DNA from: Chara braunii
Lineage: Eukaryota; Streptophyta; Charophyceae; Charales; Characeae
Assembly: GCA_003427395.1 (NCBI GenBank)
Contig: BFEA01000055.1
Span: forward strand, 370,680 to 400,463
Direction: 5' to 3'
DNA length: 29,784 nt
The notes beneath the pieces are model-generated. The model ran no database searches. It saw only the letters and a program-made list of their open reading frames with translations, and was not told where the DNA came from. Shown here in pieces: positions 9,140-18,362 of this stretch. A program made the translations under genes and the position numbers. Every line of letters begins with the position of its first letter. Position 1 is the first letter of the stretch.

Positions 9140-9364
9140 ATGACTGAGCCCTCCGAGTTTCCACATCTCAGGAGGGACATTTTCTCTCATCCATATCTCT
9201 CCACTCTATGGAAGGAATTTTGTGCCATGGTTGACTTCCGCATCATGGGACTTGGATGGAAGTGTTTGGAACTAGTGGGCTTCACGTGGCTTTACATTCA
9301 GAAGCCACAACCTCAGAGAGTACGGAGACATGGCAAAAAACCCAAACGACGGACAACAAAGTAA
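9140..9364 (+). pseudogene. C-terminal module fragment across LTR blocks V and W
   Basis: The open frame from ATG 9140 gives a product ending in a strongly basic tail (QRVRRHGKKPKRRTTK). Its middle, GLGWKCLELVGFTW, resembles RDNWYAMIEFAWKVKR near the end of the second ORF1 module. The ATG lies on the proposed inversion breakpoint, so the start is accidental and the upstream part is now in the inverted block U. In the 3' LTR only the part from GLGWKCLEL onward remains, with frame breaks. Confidence 0.45.
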
Positions 9365-9850
9365 GAAGTAAAGTGAAGTTCAGAGGGATGAGTGAGGACT
9401 CCTGATTGATGTTGGGTATGCTCTCTTCCATATGTACTTTCTGAGACTATTATGAGTTATTATTCTTCCCTCATTCATTTGAAACTGTCATTGCTTGAGT
9501 CAGTCGCATGCTTCTTGCATTGTTTTTGCCTGATGATTACTCTCGTGGATGATTCTGTCAAAGTTATGAAAATCAGATTGACATAATTGATGCATGCATA
9601 GCACCCCATAATTTTATGATTATTATTTGCATGATTCTCTGTTGTTCTGAATCAAAATAAAAGATTCCTAAGACCGGGGACCGGCGAAGACCACAATTGA
9701 AGGGTCTCGGTCGAAGCCGGACGCACACAACAGGAAGGGATTTGCATTATTTAATTTATTTTATTTATTGCAACCAACCACGAAATCCTGCGTGACAGCC
9801 TGTTGGCCTTTCCAGTCGCCTGAAACGGCCTGACTGAAAAAAGTGCGACA
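9248..9850 (+). repeat. LTR block W, 5' copy (LTR 3' end)
   Basis: It aligns directly with 26883-27486. AT-rich with an AATAAA, then a GC-richer end finishing AAAGTGCGACA. It contains the end of a module fragment (to 9364); the remainder is noncoding. Confidence 0.92.
9656..9661 (+). terminator. Candidate LTR polyadenylation signal AATAAA
   Basis: AATAAA about 190 bases before the LTR end, repeated at 27292-27297 in the 3' LTR. The position fits the R/U5 side of an LTR, but no transcript evidence is available. Confidence 0.4.
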
Positions 9851-9854
9851 AAAA

Positions 9855-9871
9855 TGGCATCGTTGCCGAGG
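9855..9871 (+). promoter_or_regulatory. Primer-binding site, tRNA-Asp-like
   Basis: TGGCATCGTTGCCGAGG lies four bases after the LTR end. It matches TGGCGCCGTTGCCGGGG, the complement of the plant tRNA-Asp 3' end used by several Ty3/gypsy elements, at 14 of 17 positions. It would prime minus-strand DNA synthesis. The position and match together fix the 5' LTR boundary. Confidence 0.75.
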
Positions 9872-10172
9872 ACATGATGTCCGGAACGAGTCCGGGTCAG
9901 CAAGCAGCTTTGAGCTTTTTATTAGGATCTGAGAACTGTTGACAACTTCGGAGTTTTTCAGACTGATTTTGCAATATTTTTTTGAGTCATTATTCTCTTG
10001 AAAAGCCTAATTGCTAACTGAGTTCTATCTTCCTTGTGTGAGGTACCACACTGTACCGGAGGAGAGGATTGATATTATTGACTGGAGAGAATCGAGTTTG
10101 ATATCAAGTATATTCTATTGCTCCTCAATACATTGAAGGAATTGAAAGAAAGAGAGCGACAGATCAAGACAA
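9872..10172. other. Untranslated leader
   Basis: No open frame of note between the primer-binding site and the first ORF1 fragment; AT-rich. It would be expected to carry packaging signals, none recognisable by eye. Confidence 0.5.
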
Positions 10173-11063
10173 ATGCTGGTCGACAAAACACTGAAAGAGT
10201 CATCTAAACTCATCTTCAGCGGGATATTTCCCTACCGATATGAGGGTTGTTGGGGCTATCACTCCCGTGGCTCAACCATTTGTGTAGTACTGACTCACTT
10301 CTTGGAGGGAGATATCTATGATATCCGCCCATACGTCAAAGAAGGAGGCAACAACGATGGTGAGGACTTTAATTGGCTATAGGAGATTGCGACCCAATTT
10401 ATCTATGATGAAAAAGCAGATTTGATCAAGAAAAAGAAGAAATTGGAATGGGGTGTGATGTCAGTAACGTATAAGACTGTTTCAATCCCTCGTATACCTA
10501 ACAACTATTGTGATGGGACTAACTGGTTATCGATTATCAACATGGTATTGACGAGGGAGAAAAGAATCGGTAATCATGAGAACTATAGAGAATTCAGCAG
10601 AGGAAATCAGACAGAGAAAGTTAGAATTTGGCAGAGGTTCGGGCCCAAGTCGAGAGAAAGTTGAGTGTCTCCTAAAGTCATTGAACACTCTAAGCAAGAG
10701 AGAGATGTTCCCATATGAGATTATCAGATATGAGATGATTGAGAGTGGATGGGAGCAGGAACGGTTATATGGACCTGACATTCTATTTCACGGATCTGGA
10801 TGTGTATGAGAGATACTGGGGATTTGCTGAAGAAATTGTACTGAAAGAGAAAGAGAGGCTTCAGAGAGAAAACAAATGTTTCATTGGATCTACTCGATTT
10901 TCTGTCTTTGATGGACTCCCAGCCCCTCCCTTACCTGATATCAATTTTTCGAGAGACAATTGGTATGCTATGATAGAATTTGCATGGAAAGTGAAGAGGG
11001 CCAAAAAAAAAAACTCTCAGTAGTTAGGATAACTACTGTGAGGGGCAAACTTTATGAGGTGAC

Positions 11064-11504
11064 ATGCATGATAATCCCTTCGTAATTTTGAAGCACGAGA
11101 TCTGTGGGGAAGGATATATAGTATTTCATATTCCGATAGTTAAGTTCCTGAATTCTGACAGTCTGGATGTGAGGGTTTATTCTTCTAATAGTCTGGAGGA
11201 GGAGGTTGACTACTTGGAATATTTAAAAGGGGCGTATGCCAGCCTTGAGCGGACAAAAGAGTGGCTAGAGAAGCTAAAAAATAAAGTAACTTGGGGAGTG
11301 GAAGTAAGAGAATTTGAAAGGCTCCCCGAGTTTTCAATCACTAAGGGATTTGAAGACAGGAGAGATTGGATGCCTCTGCTGAAAGCTATTGCTCAGATTG
11401 GTAGAGCAGGAGAAAAATACTCCACTGTGATGATAAAATCCATACTCTTGAGTACCTTTGAACATAGATTCGAAATCCCTGATTATGTTCAACCTGATGC
11501 TTAG
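11064..11504 (+). CDS. ORF1 segment, 146 residues, third type-A module
   Basis: Longest clean type-A unit. It runs from a hydrophobic strand (YIVFHIPIVKFL) and LDVRVYSSNS to a charged helix (LERTKEWLEKLKNKV), then WGVEVREFERLPEFS and RRDWMPLLKAIAQIG. The last part aligns with LEWGVMSVTYKTVSIPRIP..NW in copy 1 and with the SVFDGLPAPPLP..NW stretch in copy 2. The ATG may not be the true start, since the other frame just upstream also looks coding. It ends two bases before the next ORF. Function unknown. Confidence 0.5.
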   Translation: MHDNPFVILKHEICGEGYIVFHIPIVKFLNSDSLDVRVYSSNSLEEEVDYLEYLKGAYASLERTKEWLEKLKNKVTWGVEVREFERLPEFSITKGFEDRRDWMPLLKAIAQIGRAGEKYSTVMIKSILLSTFEHRFEIPDYVQPDA

Positions 11505-11506
11505 CA

Positions 11507-12067
11507 ATGCCCAGCTTGACTGAACAATTGACACTAGGAGTTGTGTTGGAAGGTAGAATAGTCAAGGTAGAAGGGACTCTTCGGATCTCTGACAGAAACC
11601 TCTCTACCCTGGACGAGCTTGAGTTTTTGCAGCCTTTCCTTGATCGTATGAGAGATTCTGCCCTGAAAATTGTCACTGATCAGACTGAGATAAACTATTT
11701 ATCAAAGGTGGTGAAAGTGAGAACTGCTGAGAGAGTATCATACCACACTTCTCGGGAACGGGTCTCTCTTGCAATAAGGATCAACAGCAGGTTGTACGCA
11801 ATGCAATTTGATTATGAGATTATAGACCTGACTCAATATTTTATGATTCGGGGTACTATAAAGGGGTATAATAAAAGATTGAGTAGGGATAGTGAGAGAG
11901 AGCTGATTGAAGATTACATTGGAAGGTTGAGAATAATTGCATTGCCCTTTATCACTACTCAGTCTATTATTGTTTATACTCTATATGTACAGAATTCTCA
12001 AGGGGTAGAACAGACAAGAGAAGAGAGAAATGAACCTGTATCCCTTGCTAGAAGAGTGAGAGATTGA
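11507..12067 (+). CDS. ORF1 segment, 186 residues, with two type-B-like units
   Basis: The ATG lies right after the stop of the preceding segment. Residues about 20-60 (VEGTLRISDRN to MRDSALKIVTDQ) and about 118-170 (RGTIKGYNKRL, YIGRLRIIAL, IVYTLYVQNSQG) resemble each other and the LTR modules with VRMTYALHLDK, YILGLMRRR and YTVYFYGSDG. This is the longest uninterrupted ORF1 frame. It ends 70 bases before the likely gag start. No known domain recognised. Confidence 0.5.
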   Translation: MPSLTEQLTLGVVLEGRIVKVEGTLRISDRNLSTLDELEFLQPFLDRMRDSALKIVTDQTEINYLSKVVKVRTAERVSYHTSRERVSLAIRINSRLYAMQFDYEIIDLTQYFMIRGTIKGYNKRLSRDSERELIEDYIGRLRIIALPFITTQSIIVYTLYVQNSQGVEQTREERNEPVSLARRVRD

Positions 12068-12137
12068 AGGGCAAAGAAGAAGAGGACAAAAGGGACAGAA
12101 AGAGAGAATGAAGTATCCGAGAGAATCTATCGTCAAA

Positions 12138-12925
12138 ATGGCAGGACGAGGTAGACCGAGTTCTTCTGCAGGAACTAATGAAGAGGTCTTTATTGGGGTT
12201 ATACGGGAACTGGTTGAGAGAGTTGACACTATAAAAGGAGGGTCAGAGATTGCAAGAGCAAAGAGGCCAGATGAGAGAATTCTTTGTTTCAGAGGGCCTC
12301 AAGTAAATGATTTCGTGGACGAGTATGAATTATTTGGACTCAGTTATGGTTGGACAGATAAGCAACACCTTAAGCACCTTCTACCTTACTGTGATACTCA
12401 CTCAAGATTGACTGTTGAGGAACTAATGGAAGGTGTCACTACATGGGAAGAGGTTAAAGAGATAATGAAAAAAAAAATTGAGAAGGACCCAGTTCCGACT
12501 ACCACCAAAGATTTACTCAACATCAGAAAAAGCTAAGTATGACACTTTCAATGTTTTTCTTCAGACCTTCATCCGGACAGCAAGAAGAATTTCATATTTG
12601 GACGAAGCCCAGAGATGCCATATATTTTTAACAAGTTTTACTAACCCTGAAAAGCAGGTCGTTCTCAATCAAACTCAGCACTATCCTCTCATATGGGATG
12701 AAATGGTTGCAATTATAAGAACTCTACCTACAGTTTCACATAAGAAATGGTCACTGGATCAGATCAGTACTTTGGCCAAGGACTGGGAGACTGAGAATGG
12801 TATGAACAGAGGGAATAACCTGAGTGTTGAGAATATTCTTCAGAAAATGATAACTAACTTTATGTCTGCGAGGCCTGCAACCCATGTTGTGGATGACAGA
12901 GGGAAGAAGAAAGCTAAAAGTGAAA

Positions 12926-12969
<44 letters not shown>

Positions 12970-13233
12970 GGCTATGATAAGAAGGGGGGTTCTTCCATAT
13001 CTAAAAAGAATGGAAAAAATTGTGACAAAGGAAGCAGAGAAAGAAAGAAATATGATGAGCGTCCTAAGAGGTGTTTTGTCTGCTACTATTGTGGTGAAGG
13101 GGGTCACACTACCACCTATTGCAAGCCTCTAAAGGAGGATGTAAGGAGTGGGGTGGCAAAGAAGGATGCAATGAGCCATGTCTGTGGTAGTTTATGGAAT
13201 AAGTTGGACCCCAGGCATCCAGGAGGTGTGTGA
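12138..13233 (+). pseudogene. gag: Gag: capsid-like region and CCHC zinc knuckle, frameshifted
   Basis: The likely start is ATG 12138 (A at -3, G at +4) rather than 12108. The first frame runs to 12536, the second from about 12478 to 13233. The switch lies at or after a run of ten A (12468-12477). The capsid-like part includes ERILCFRGPQVNDFVDEYEL, then YDTFNVFLQTF and a predicted helix bundle. An Asp run (13 residues) precedes a basic stretch and the knuckle CYYCGEGGHTTTYC (Cx2Cx4Hx4C). Gag packages the RNA. TGA 13231-13233 is probably premature since the same frame reopens at once. Confidence 0.85.
12928..12966 (+). repeat. In-frame (GAT)13 microsatellite
   Basis: Thirteen GAT triplets encode 13 Asp residues in gag, before a Lys-rich stretch and the zinc knuckle. 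Length likely varies by slippage without breaking the frame. Confidence 0.97.
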
Positions 13234-13260
13234 CTTCTTACTCTTAAACATGATGAAAAG

Positions 13261-13923
13261 ATGAAGACGAAGAAGAAGAGAAAGACAAATGTGAATGTTC
13301 ATTTTCTCATTGAAGAGTTGCCTAATGAACTAGTACAGAAAACAAGTGACTCTTATACCACGATTGAGCTGTCTCTGCAATCCTTAACATTGACAGAGTG
13401 TGTGCCTAGCGAGGCTTCTACAAGTGAGTCTCCATTAGGAGGGAATCCCGCTTCTCAGAATCCTTTTGAACTAGTAGGGTCCTCTTCCAATGAAATGGTT
13501 CGCTTTCTGACTACCATGATGTCGTTTCATGGGGATTTACCCCCGGAACTCGTCATGGAACCTAGTGTCAGGCTTGGTGAAGTGAGAAACCTCCAAGTCC
13601 GCATGACGCCTCAAATGATAGAGGAAAAGAAAAGGAGGAAGGTTGAGGAGTCACTGATTAATATCCTTGATGACCCGGAACCGGAACTTTCACATAGAAA
13701 GAATGAGCAGGGGAGAAAAATGAAATTTATTCTCAAGAGTGACTTAGATGATGGGACAATGATTTCTGATGTAATTACAAAAATGTTGGAAGAGACGGAA
13801 GTGACATTGTCTTTCAAGGAAGCAATAACTTTAGCACCCAAACTGAGAGAAGAGCTAAAAAAGTTGATTGAGAAGAAAAATTGGAAGCTAATTATTTGGG
13901 ATCAGTCTTTCTCAACCAAGTGA
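13261..13923 (+). pseudogene. Gag-protease linker region
   Basis: The 220 residues are in the same frame as the second gag part, separated by TGA 13231-13233. The nominal start has several ATG and Lys/Arg codons. The sequence is hydrophilic with a Ser/Glu-rich part and helical charged segments (IEEKKRRKVEESL; APKLREELKKLIEKK). It probably links gag to the protease. No known domain. A frameshift around 13880-13920 leads into the protease frame. Confidence 0.6.
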
Positions 13924-14486
13924 ACAGGTCACTGTCAGGTTGCAAGATGAGATTCGCAACCATGGGATGTGGACATCTTACAATTCGTATTAATCAAGTA
14001 AAGATTCTAGCCCTAGTGGACTCTGAGGCAGGTGTGATACTCCTTTCGCGAAGAACGATGGAGGCATGTAATTTATCTATTAATAGACCTGCACAAAATG
14101 TATTGAGTAACATTGCAGGAGAGTTATTTGTGACATGATTTATTGATAATTTGCCTATCAGAGTTGGAACAATGACTGTGGAATTATTGGGTTTTGTAGT
14201 GCCGGATCTGGACCATGATTGTATCTTGGGAACTCCATTCTTGCATAGGATGGAGACAGTCCAATTTTTCAGCCATAAGGGGTCATCTTGGATCGGCCTA
14301 CAAGATTCTGAGACTGCTCAGGAGCAAACCTTTATGGTCTGCACAAAAGGTGATTTCAAGCATCAATTATCTGGTAATTCAATCAGAAGAGAAGAGTCTG
14401 CTGAAAGGGTTAGGAGACTAAAGGAAGAAGAAAAACAAGAAGCAAAAAAAGAGATTCGGTGGGTATCAGTCAAGTGTCGAAAATGA
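13881..14486 (+). pseudogene. Retroviral-type aspartic protease, interrupted
   Basis: One frame with a TGA at 14136-14138. The active-site region reads ILALVDSEAGVILLS where gypsy proteases have a DT/SGA core: the Gly of the Asp-Ser/Thr-Gly triad is Glu (Asp codon 14019-14021). After the stop DHDCILGTPFLHRM matches the C-terminal ILG motif. It would have cut the gag-pol precursor. With the triad changed and a stop inside, it cannot be active here. The tail to 14486 is a charged linker. Confidence 0.75.
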
Positions 14487-14790
14487 TAAAAGCCCTTGGT
14501 AAACTCGAGGATGAGGATGGACAAATTGAAGCATTTAGAAGGGCTGTGCAGACTGCTAAAGGTGGAAAGATGGAACTAAAATTTGCATCGACTCACCCTT
14601 TTTTAAGAAAATAGCCACTGGGTAAAAAAAAAAAAATTAGCCCAAGGGGGTGAAGAAAAACCTGGTAGCAATCCTAAAAGAAAAAGATTATGATGCAACA
14701 ATGAAAGAGAGAGGAAAATTATTAAAGCATTGAGAGGGTCTGCAAAATTGGGGAATAGAGTCACCAAAGAGAGGTTCGCCACGATGAAGA
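14487..14790 (+). other. Degraded linker between protease and RT
   Basis: No long open frame. It contains a run of 12 A (about 14625-14636) and Lys-rich fragments in several frames, as expected for a decayed pol linker. Confidence 0.45.
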
Positions 14791-15009
14791 TAGGTTCGGA
14801 TCAGTTTATCCTGCCTAAAGAGAAATAATATATCTTCAAGATGTGTCAGAAATTCTCTGGTGCTTTCTCTTTTAATGATGAAAAAAGAAGGCGGTTGGAC
14901 GTGGACATAGGCTCGGATCAGTTTATCATGCTTAAAGAGAAATAATATATCTTCAAGATGTGTCAGAAATTATCTGGTGATTTCTCTTTGGGCGGTTGGA
15001 CGTGGACAT
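14791..15009 (+). repeat. Imperfect tandem duplication before the RT domain
   Basis: Unit 1 (14791-14907) starts TAGGTTCGGATCAG, unit 2 (14908-15009) TAGGCTCGGATCAG. Both end in the same 18-19 bases (GCGGTTGGACGTGGACAT). Unit 2 lacks about 15 bases. Both encode SDQFI..KEK, stop, YIFKMCQK in the same frame, so the in-frame TAA is shared. Confidence 0.85.
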
Positions 15010-16354
15010 GTTCAAGATGACCAAAATTTGAACAGTTGATCATGTTCCATGGAATGATAGCCCGACCAAGTATGCCCTGAAGGAAGAAGCAGAAGTTGTA
15101 AAATACCTTGACAAGAAGATTGCATCTAATGTTGCTGAACCTGCTAATGGACCGTATGCTAACCACTGGTTTTGCTTTTGGAAACCAGGGGGTGGATGAA
15201 GATGGATTCAGAATCGTCAGAAGCTCAACTCTGTGACGGTACGTGACGCAGGTAGTCTTCCTAATGTTGATCTCCTCTCTGAATCTTTTGTTGGTCGATG
15301 CATTTACTCTCTAGTTGATTTGTATTCTGGCTATAATCAGTTTCCCATTGTTTCCACTAGCCGACCAATGACTGTCATGCACACGCCAAGAGGGCTCATT
15401 CGGATGTGCGTGGTACCTCAGGGTTAAACTAATGGTGCGGCAGTGGTTCAGAGGGATATGATCCAAGTCATGCAAGATATTTCTCCTGAAATAACCAGCA
15501 CCTATATTGATGACAATCCTGTAAAAGGACCTCTAGTAAGGGATGAGACTTTGGTCACGGGTGGAGTCAGGAAGTTTGTCTAGGAACATGCTGAAGGAGT
15601 AAAAATGGTCATAGAGAGACTTCAAAAATATAATCTGACTACCAGCGGACCAAAGACCCTTCTCTTCCAGCCTGAAGTAATCATCTTAGGCTTCAAATGT
15701 TTCTCCAAGGGTAGGAGTCCTGACCCCAAGAAGATAGACAAGATCTTAAACTGACCTCTGTCACTCAAGAGAGTGGCAGATGTCAGAAACTTCTTGGGCG
15801 TCTGTGGATTCTAGAGGATTTTTATTCCTCAATTTGCTACCCTTGCAGAGCCTCTGAGTAAAATGGTAAGACAAGGGGCTAATTCAGCCTGGAATGATAA
15901 AAGACAAGCCGCTGTAGAAAAACTACAGTAAAAACTAAAAGATGGTGGTGTGATGCTAGGAGTGGCATTTTATGATGATGAGGAGGCAAGACCCTTCATC
16001 ATTGAGGCCGATGCAGGACCAATTGCTCTGGGTGGTGTGATCATTCAGAAAGATGAAAATGGGAAAGAGAGACCTCTGAGATTTGAGAGCAGAACTCTCA
16101 ATTCTACAGAAGGAGGTTGTACCCAATTCAGAAAAAAGTTGCTGGCAATCATCCATAGCCTCAGGTGCTTCAGGCACTACGTACTAGGAAGGAGATTCAT
16201 TCTGAGGACTGATGCATATGTTGTGATTGGTGCCATTAAGAAACACCAACAAGTAGATCCAACAGTGAGCAAGTGAATCGCTTTCATCTGGACGTATGAT
16301 TTTAAGTTGGAAAAGATCCCCACTGAGAAAAACAGAGCAGATGGTCTAAGTCGT
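15010..16354 (+). pseudogene. pol: Reverse transcriptase and RNase H, eight in-frame stops
   Basis: A single frame holds the RT: VDHVPWNDSPTKYAL, EPANGPYANHWFCFWKPG, VTVRDAGSLPNVD, LYSGYNQFPI, VMHTPRGLIRMCVVPQG and the active-site YIDD (15503-15514), then LGFKCFSKGRSPDP and FLGVCGF. RNase H follows: IIEADAGPIALGGV, SRTLNSTEGG, LRTDAYVVIGAI and finally NRADGLSR. Stops: 15029, 15197, 15425, 15581, 15752, 15812, 15929, 16274. The motif order identifies the element as Ty3/gypsy. Catalytic Asp residues are present, but no protein could be made. Confidence 0.92.
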
Positions 16355-16479
16355 ATAAAGTGGAGAAAAAAAGAAGAAGAAGATGTAAATGGAACGATTG
16401 AAGAATCAGCCTATGTTGATAATTTCTTAATGAGAAAGATAATAAGGATTATGAAGTACCAAACTCCTACAAGTAAAGT
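16355..16479 (+). other. RNase H-integrase linker
   Basis: The RNase H frame stays open to 16597, but the sequence beyond about 16480 makes sense in the next frame (WGEIPNAYVYESIL), so a frameshift lies near 16480. The linker is Glu/Lys-rich. Confidence 0.5.
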
Positions 16480-18001
16480 TTGTGGCCTGAAGAGAGAGAC
16501 AGCTGGGGAGAGATTCCTAATGCATATGTTTATGAGTCGATTCTTGGGAAAGGAGAAGAAGATGAGCCAAATGATTGGTATGCTAAGGGTAATGTAGCAG
16601 CAGTGGATGCTCATGAAATCGGGGAAAACTCGGGTTCAAATGAAGAAGAAGAAGAAGGCGAAAAGAAGGAAAAAAAAATATTTTTGATATTTGAAGAATA
16701 TGATGAAAGTTATCAAGAGATTGGTAAGAAGATAGAAAAAGAGCAGCTAAAAGAATATTATTGTAAGAATTCAAGGAAAAAGTTCAGACTAAAAAGAAGA
16801 CATCTCTTTGTGGATGGTAAGGGAGGCCTACCTCCACTAAGGGTGGTAGGTGGTAAAGAGAAACAGTTAGAGATAATTGTTGCTCTACATGAGGGGGTTG
16901 CTGGTGGCCACAGGGCTGCTGAGGCAACCAACTCCAAGACTGTCAAACTCGACTTTTGGCCTGGCATGAGAGACATGATTTTCAGATTTTGTAAATCATG
17001 TGTGTTATGTCAGAAGAGGTCTACCACTAGAATGATTGAGTCTTTATTCCCCACTATTCTGGTAGAACCAGGAAGCAGAGTTCATTTAGATCTCATCACT
17101 ATGCCTCTAGGCAAGGGCAGAATGAGATATATACCGAAAATGAGATATAACTTCTCTAGATATGTTGAGGCAAAGACTCTGAAAAGAAAGACAGCCGAGC
17201 AAGTGGCGGACTGGATAGAAGAAGTCTATCTCAGGTATCCTTTTATCAGAGAATTTGTCTCAGACAGAGGATCAGAATTTAGAAATGAGATTGTCAGAAG
17301 AACCACGCTCAGGTTGGGTGTCAGAATTCGGTATGTGACTACTTACCATCCTCAAGCGAATGTACCTGTTGAAAGAGGTCACATAACTTTGAAAGATTCA
17401 TTGGCCAAGTGGTGTGAAGGAAATCTCAGCAACTGGCCAAAAGTAATAAGAGCTGTTGTATATGCTGACAACAGCACAGTCAAGAGAACTACTGGCTATG
17501 CACAATTTACTCTATGGTATGGTCGATATGCTACATTGCCTATTAAGAACATTGTCAAGACATGGTCAAGTCAAGAAAGTGACAGAGACTATTCTATTTC
17601 AAAGCTCCTTCAGATCAGAATGAGACAAATATCAGAAGTTGACCAGGCAGTAATGGATGTTACAGAGAGAATGACATCCAACAGATTATCAGATCAAGAG
17701 AGAAGGAACAAGAAAAGATATATATATAAGAAAGGAGAAACTGAAAGTTGGAGATGTTGTCCTCATGTTCGATAGTTCCCCTGAGACACAATGGACTAAA
17801 AGGTTAGAGCCCAGATGGCTTGGTCCTTACAGAATCATTGGGGAAGCAGACGACAAAGTTTATGAGATTTCAGAGATGGATGGATCCAGGGTGCACGACA
17901 TGGTATCAGGATCAAGACTTTGTAAGTTTATTTTCAGAGATCCGGATTTGATCCCCACAGTGACCTCAAAGAGAGGAAGGAAATGCCAGATATCCAAGTG
18001 A
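16480..18001 (+). pseudogene. pol: Integrase (HHCC, DD35E, GPY/F), one frameshift
   Basis: The first frame (16480-17775) has an acidic linker, then a zinc-binding part with two His (ALHEGVAGGH) and CKSCVLC, and the catalytic core with Asp 17089 (HLDLITM), Asp 17263 (VSDRGSEF) and Glu 17371 (VERGH), a spacing of 35 residues between the last two. Near 17735-17750 the frame shifts to the one ending at 18001, where KLKVGDVVLMF leads into RWLGPYRI (GPY/F). No chromodomain follows. The enzyme would insert the DNA copy. This is the best preserved enzyme of the element, and only the frameshift separates core from C-terminal domain. Confidence 0.93.
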
Positions 18002-18362
18002 GGGAATAGTTCCAGAGAACTGAGAGAAAAGTACTATAAGACAATGAGACAACAAAACTGAGTTTTCAGCAGACTGTGATCGTTCTTGCATGGTCAATTC
18101 AACATTTCAATTCTTCTGCATGTCAGTTAATTTTCTGTGTCAGCAAGCAACAAAGTCAATAAAACTATATCTTTGATGCAATGCTACAGTCGATTCATGA
18201 GCCTCAAGTCCCTGAGTGAGGGATAACTGTGAGATACAGTTTTCGTAAGCATTGACGCAGTGTCAAAGATCTGAGGAATTCATGGTTGTGGCACATCAGA
18301 AGATGTAATCAATATTATTCTTATGATAAAGAGAAAAACATGATGGGCATAAAGGAGTTCAG

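Larger units (their letters stand above)
6976..9141 (+). repeat. LTR block S, 5' copy (inverted relative to the 3' LTR)
   Basis: The reverse complement matches 24699-26882 over its whole length with a few percent differences and small indels. N positions near 8027-8035, 8213, 8244 and 8256-8257 are mirrored exactly in the partner. On the minus strand it carries two degenerate copies of a short module (type B). The part around 7160-7700 shows nothing recognisable. Confidence 0.93.
2559..9850 (+). repeat. 5' LTR (7.3 kb), rearranged
   Basis: It starts TGTCCCGG and ends AAGTGCGACA, with the primer-binding site four bases later. Blocks: L (2559-6415, shared directly with 20816-24693), U (6416-6975, only here), S (6976-9141, shared in inverted orientation with 24699-26882), V (9142-9247, only here), W (9248-9850, shared directly with 26883-27486). 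The inverted S block shows that this LTR or its partner was rearranged after insertion. See the findings for a one-inversion, one-deletion reconstruction. Confidence 0.8.
10173..12067 (+). pseudogene. ORF1: decayed extra ORF set upstream of gag, made of repeated unrecognised modules
   Basis: Open segments 10173-10382, 10422-10664, 10576-10809, 10739-11023, 11064-11504 and 11507-12067 lie in changing frames, all on the plus strand. I see three copies of module A: copy 1 from FPYRY (10229) through VVLTHFLEGDIYDIR to GTNWLSIINM; copy 2 from FPYEI (about 10708) through DLTFYFTDLDV to RDNWYAMIEFAW; copy 3 in 11064-11504 (SLDVRVYSSNS to RRDWMPLLKAIA). Type-B-like segments follow. Extra ORFs before gag occur in Ogre/Tat-type gypsy elements, but I do not recognise this sequence. 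TAG 10380-10382 interrupts copy 1. Confidence 0.6.

Noticed and set aside
17765-18001. Chromodomain after the integrase
   Set aside because: The frame ends about 60 residues after GPY/F with a basic tail; no aromatic cage residues or chromodomain pattern.
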